24,266 bases of DNA from a virus. The notes under the pieces were generated by a model. That model was given only the letters and a program-made list of their open reading frames with translations. It ran no database searches and was not told the DNA's origin. The translations under genes and the position numbers were made by a program. The number at the start of each line of letters is the position of its first letter. The first letter of the stretch is position 1. The stretch spans positions 1 through 24,266 of the IMG/VR virus record IMGVR_UViG_3300035666_000157; one strand, 5' to 3'. Shown here piece by piece: positions 20,701 to 24,266 of the stretch.

Positions 20701-23700
20701 ATGGCTGGACGCGACTTCAGCGCTGAACTGTTTGGGCCTTCAGCGGGGCGAGACTTTAGTGCTGAGTTGTTCGGGGCTAAGCCACCTGAGAAACAAAGCG
20801 CCTTCCGTCAGATTGCAGACGTACCTCTCGGCATAGCCAAGGGTGCTGTCCAAGGTGTCCGCATGATTGCGGATGCTTTCGGTGCTGGGTCTGATACATC
20901 CAACACCATCAAGTCAGCAGAGACGTACCTTGCTGATCTGATGTCGGCCCAGGCTAAGAACGACCAGCAGGAAATCTCGCGCATCATGAAGGATGCCGAG
21001 GACAAGGGCGTGCTGGATCAGGTAAAGGCAGGTATCAAGGCGTTCACTGTCGCACCTGTAGATACGCTGTCCAGTGCTTTGGGGACTGCTGCGCCTGTTA
21101 TCGCTGGCGCTCTTGGGGCCAAAATTCTCGGTGCGGGTGCGTTGGTATCAACAGGGGTGAGTGCCCTGACTGGTGCCGGTATGGGCGCTGGCGTGGTCAA
21201 GGGTTCTATCTACGAAGAGACAAAACGCACACTGAAAGAAGCAGGCGCTTCTGAGCAGGACGCAGAGGCTCGTGCAAAACTTGCACAAGAGTACGGCGGC
21301 AAGAACCTTGACCAAATTTTGCTGGGCACGGTGCTAGGTGGTGCTGCTGCTGTTGGTCCTTTGGAAAAGGGTGCAGCGGGTATTCTTGCCCGCAGGATTC
21401 TTGGCAAGACCGAAGGTGCTGAGACTGTTGCGGAGCAAGCGGCCAAAGGTGCTGTGCGTAGGCGCTTGGAAGCCGGTGCGCTGGAAGCGGTGCCTGAAGC
21501 GGTGCAAGCAGGGCAAGAGCAAGTAGCACAGAACATCGCTCTTCAACGGGAAGGGTTTGATGTACCTACGTTCCGTGGTGCGTTTAGTTCTGCTACGTTG
21601 GAAGGTCTTGCTGGTGCTGGGCTTGGTGCTGCGGTTGGTGGTGGTAAGCCTGCTGCTGCCCCCGAGGTGCCGCCTGTTCCGCCTGTAGCTCCGCCTCCTG
21701 TAGCCCCGCCTCCTGCTGCGCCCGAGGCAGAAGCGCCTGTTGCGGCTCCGCCTGTTCCGCCTGCCGGTCCTACGCCAGAAGAATTGGCACGCATTCAAGA
21801 TGAGCATGAGACTGCCATCATCGAAGGTCTGATTGCCCAAGACGTTGAAATGGCGCGGGCGAAGCAGCTTGCAGAACAACGCGCTCAAGAACAAAGCGAA
21901 GCAGAGTTCCTTGAGTCTGGCATCAAAGAAACTGACCGCCGTGTCCGCGAAGGCCGCATCTTTGCCCGCGTGCAGGATTTGATTGACCGCAACATCCCGT
22001 TTGCCAGCACGGCCATCAATGACATCAACCAAAAATTTGGTGTCATCAACGAAGCCCCGCTGACCGAGGAAGAGCGGGCGCGTGTAGAAAACATCATGGG
22101 CATGGTGAGCACGTTCACTAATTTTGTGAATTTGCCTGTGCTTGCGCCTAAGCCTATGGACCCGTTTGCTGAGAACCAGCAGATGGAAGCCCTTATCAGA
22201 GAAAGGACAGAACGTGGACAAGCCCAGCCCGTACGAACAGCGCCTGCTGCGCCAAGCCCGAGCGTCCAAGAAACTCCCGTCAGCCAAGGAGTTGGCGAAG
22301 GTCCAGCCGTACGACCGCCGAGTGGCGTTGAGCCTAGCGTTGCGGAAGATAGTGAACTCGTAACTCCTGCTCCGGTGGTAGAAGCCGCTGCGCCTGTGGT
22401 GGAAGAGCCCTCAGTAGAAGCGCCTGCACCAAAAGTTGGTGATTTGGTAAAACTTACAGTCCCCGGCGTGGGTGGACCTATCGGTCGCGCAGGAAAGATT
22501 GAACGACTTTTGCCAAATGGTGATGTTGAGATAAGAACTCAACAAGGCGAGATTGTTAGTAAAACACCAGAACAGGTGACTGTTGTAACGCCCGCGCCTA
22601 CTGCGCCCAAAGCAGAAGCGCCTACGGCAAAGCCAGCAAAAGCTGCCGCTATCCGCAAGCAGCCTAATACTGTTATGGGCTCAACCATGCTGGCCGATGT
22701 CAGCAATCGGCTTGGCGGACTTGATCTGTCTCTGTTGTCTGAGTTCTCCACAAAATTTATCACCAAGCGCAAGGACAAGTACGGTCGCCCATTGACCATG
22801 TGGCGCAACCCGATGGTTTCAGGCGTTGGCACTCTGTTCCGCAAGGGAGGCGAGAGTGACTACGTTCTGATTGCCACCATGCTAGAAGAAGCCGGATACC
22901 TTGAGCCGGGTTCTGTTGAGCGTGATTACAAAGAAGCCGGTGAACGCGCCAAGGACATGATCAAGGCGGCGCTCAACCGCGAGGAAGTTTTAACGCTTGA
23001 GCAGCAAGAAAGTCAAAGGCAAGCCGACGAAGAAGCAAACCGTCAGGCTTGGCTTGAGCAACAAGAAGAACTAAAGGCTGAGCGTGACAACGCGGCGCGT
23101 GAAGCTGGCTTGACGCCCTATGAAGGTGACTTGCTTACGGATGAAGACATTGATGTGTTTGCGCCTGCTAAGCCGCAGACAGATGAGCAATACGCAGCAG
23201 CAATGCGTGGGCTTGGATTTGACGAAACGGAGATAGCAGATGCAGTCCAAAAGAAGCAAGAGAGAGAACGTGCTCAGAAAACTGCTCCAGGCCGACCCGC
23301 AGAAGCGAGAGCGGTTCCTAAAACTGGAGAGGGCACTGAGGGGCTTGAGAGATACACCGCCGAAGAAGTAACTCGTAAACAAGAAGAAGCTGAGAAAGCC
23401 GCTGCCGAGGAAAAGAAAGCCAAGGCCGCTGAGCAAGCACGCCTGCAAAAAGAGCAGCGCGAGAAAGAAGAGAAGACTCGTGCCGATGAGTCTTCGAAGG
23501 ACTTTGAGCTTGGCAAGAGCGCAGAAGAACAGATGACCGGCATGGGCGATCTGTTTAAGGGCGAGAAAAAATCTCTTGGCGGAGAGCGTGCGCAAGTACA
23601 AGCCTTTGAGCAGACCCTACGCAGTCTCCTGAACAAGTTTGGCCTGAAAGATGTGGGCCTGAAGATTCTGGACGGGATGACTGATTCCGGCTCCTATGCC

Positions 23701-24266
23701 GCGCAGATCGTCAAAATTGCCGCTGATGCCGCGAACCCCGTTCGGACTCTGCGCCACGAGGCCATCCACACCCTGCGAGAACTGGGCTTCTTCACTGATG
23801 CACAGTGGAAATCCCTGTCCAAGATGGCAAAGGGCAAGTGGATTGACCAGTACCTCAAGCAAAGGAACGTAGACGGCAAACCCCTGAAGGCAGGGGAAGA
23901 ATCCCGGTATGACGCTTACATGCGTGAGTACAACGGGGACATGGAGAAGATCACCGAAGAAGCGGTGAGCGATGCCTTTGCTGACTTCGATGCCACGAAG
24001 CCGCCCGCTGGGATGCTTCAGGCTTTGCTCAAGCGGATGAAGGACTTGTTCCAGTCCATCAAATCTGCGCTTACGAAGGTTGAATCACCTGAGCAAATCT
24101 TTGGCAAGGTTGAGAAGGGTGAACTAAAGGAAGGAGCACGCGAGGCCAAGGGCGAAGCAAAGAGCCTGCGTGACAGGGCTACCGCTAACTTTAAGCGCTG
24201 GTTTGGTGACAGCAAAGTAGTGGATGAGAAGGGTGAGCCGCTGGTGGTGTACCACGGGACGGATGA
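20701..24266 (+). CDS. Giant polyvalent protein: HEAIH metallopeptidase plus start of an ART domain (partial)
   Basis: At least 1188 residues, open to the window edge. ATG 20701 has AAGAGGT upstream. Tandem AGRDFSAELFG repeats are at 2-12 and 15-25. Hydrophobic Gly/Ala helices at about 113-165 and 205-225 may touch membrane. Pro/Ala linkers (about 320-360) and long Glu/Lys/Gln coils separate an SH3/KOW-like segment (VGDLVKLTVPGVGGPIGRAG, about 580-620), a helical domain with WRNPMVSGVGTLFRKGGESD (about 700-770), and a metallopeptidase-like part: RHEAIHTLRELGFF with HEAIH at 1019-1023 and EEAVSDAFADF at 1086-1096 as possible third ligand. FKRWFGDSKVVDEKGEPLVV and YHGTD (1164-1188) match the opening of the ADP-ribosyltransferase domain of polyvalent proteins (ART-PolyVal); its catalytic remainder is beyond the window. 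It is probably injected with phage DNA to modify or process host targets; the substrate is unknown. Confidence 0.8.
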   Translation, partial: MAGRDFSAELFGPSAGRDFSAELFGAKPPEKQSAFRQIADVPLGIAKGAVQGVRMIADAFGAGSDTSNTIKSAETYLADLMSAQAKNDQQEISRIMKDAEDKGVLDQVKAGIKAFTVAPVDTLSSALGTAAPVIAGALGAKILGAGALVSTGVSALTGAGMGAGVVKGSIYEETKRTLKEAGASEQDAEARAKLAQEYGGKNLDQILLGTVLGGAAAVGPLEKGAAGILARRILGKTEGAETVAEQAAKGAVRRRLEAGALEAVPEAVQAGQEQVAQNIALQREGFDVPTFRGAFSSATLEGLAGAGLGAAVGGGKPAAAPEVPPVPPVAPPPVAPPPAAPEAEAPVAAPPVPPAGPTPEELARIQDEHETAIIEGLIAQDVEMARAKQLAEQRAQEQSEAEFLESGIKETDRRVREGRIFARVQDLIDRNIPFASTAINDINQKFGVINEAPLTEEERARVENIMGMVSTFTNFVNLPVLAPKPMDPFAENQQMEALIRERTERGQAQPVRTAPAAPSPSVQETPVSQGVGEGPAVRPPSGVEPSVAEDSELVTPAPVVEAAAPVVEEPSVEAPAPKVGDLVKLTVPGVGGPIGRAGKIERLLPNGDVEIRTQQGEIVSKTPEQVTVVTPAPTAPKAEAPTAKPAKAAAIRKQPNTVMGSTMLADVSNRLGGLDLSLLSEFSTKFITKRKDKYGRPLTMWRNPMVSGVGTLFRKGGESDYVLIATMLEEAGYLEPGSVERDYKEAGERAKDMIKAALNREEVLTLEQQESQRQADEEANRQAWLEQQEELKAERDNAAREAGLTPYEGDLLTDEDIDVFAPAKPQTDEQYAAAMRGLGFDETEIADAVQKKQERERAQKTAPGRPAEARAVPKTGEGTEGLERYTAEEVTRKQEEAEKAAAEEKKAKAAEQARLQKEQREKEEKTRADESSKDFELGKSAEEQMTGMGDLFKGEKKSLGGERAQVQAFEQTLRSLLNKFGLKDVGLKILDGMTDSGSYAAQIVKIAADAANPVRTLRHEAIHTLRELGFFTDAQWKSLSKMAKGKWIDQYLKQRNVDGKPLKAGEESRYDAYMREYNGDMEKITEEAVSDAFADFDATKPPAGMLQALLKRMKDLFQSIKSALTKVESPEQIFGKVEKGELKEGAREAKGEAKSLRDRATANFKRWFGDSKVVDEKGEPLVVYHGTD
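20704..20775 (+). repeat. Tandem N-terminal AGRDFSAELFG repeat
   Basis: Two 33-base coding units at 20704-20736 and 20743-20775 encode the same 11 residues but differ at most third positions (CGC/CGA, TTC/TTT, AGC/AGT, GAA/GAG, CTG/TTG). The peptide is therefore conserved by selection rather than by recent duplication. Confidence 0.85.

Noticed and set aside
21334-22287. Minus-strand open frame of 317 residues
   Set aside because: It lies opposite the polyvalent gene, whose frame continues unbroken for 3.5 kb with recognisable domains. It is a shadow of GC-rich codons.

Overview
The window is a compact, single-strand stretch of an uncultured tailed-phage (Caudoviricetes) genome. Every supportable gene lies on the + strand. 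Neighbours overlap by 1-28 bases or are separated by fewer than about 20 bases, and I see no tRNA, rRNA, CRISPR array, insertion sequence, clear terminator or clear promoter. No gene-free stretch exceeds 300 bases. The content is late-module: virion structure, head-tail joining, tail fibre, lysis, and a terminal set of very large proteins likely to be internal (ejected) virion proteins. Two proteins resemble T7 gp11/P22 gp4-type adaptors and one resembles a P22 gp10/T7 gp12-type nozzle. With the large internal-type proteins, this favours a short-tailed (podovirus-like) particle, but that is inference because portal, terminase and capsid genes are outside the window. The DNA is GC-rich with a local AT-rich island at the homing endonuclease gene. 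Family resemblances are to phages known mostly from aquatic metagenomes; the host cannot be read from this sequence.

Layout. (1) 1-3211: tail end of an upstream gene, an Ala-rich coiled-coil protein, a repeat-bearing structural protein, and a 541-residue beta-rich structural protein. (2) 3208-4892: six small genes, several encoding very basic proteins that carry an (aromatic/Leu)-Ala-Lys-Gly-Gly motif. (3) 4896-7621: an adaptor-like protein, an HNH homing endonuclease, a zinc-ribbon protein, two more small basic proteins (one of 53 residues) and a second adaptor-like protein. (4) 7622-9832: a small conserved structural protein, the main tail fibre and its small follower. (5) 9805-11215: lysis region with a tiny HELEH putative metallopeptidase, a 56-residue protein, a 3-TM holin candidate and a GH24-type endolysin. 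(6) 11219-14436: the nozzle-like protein and another structural protein. (7) 14436-24266: three large proteins rich in Pro/Ala, Gly or coiled coil, then a polyvalent protein of at least 1188 residues. It contains an HEAIH metallopeptidase motif and the beginning of an ADP-ribosyltransferase-like domain, and runs off the end of the window.

How they may work together: the structural and adaptor proteins complete the head and tail; the fibre binds the host; the holin and endolysin release progeny. The last four proteins are candidates for injection into the host, where the polyvalent protein could act enzymatically. The most unusual thread is the recurring xAKGG/xAEGG/xARGG peptide motif, shared by at least six otherwise unrelated proteins, from 53-residue basic peptides to about 650-residue internal-type proteins. 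This suggests a common, unexplained partner or processing step.
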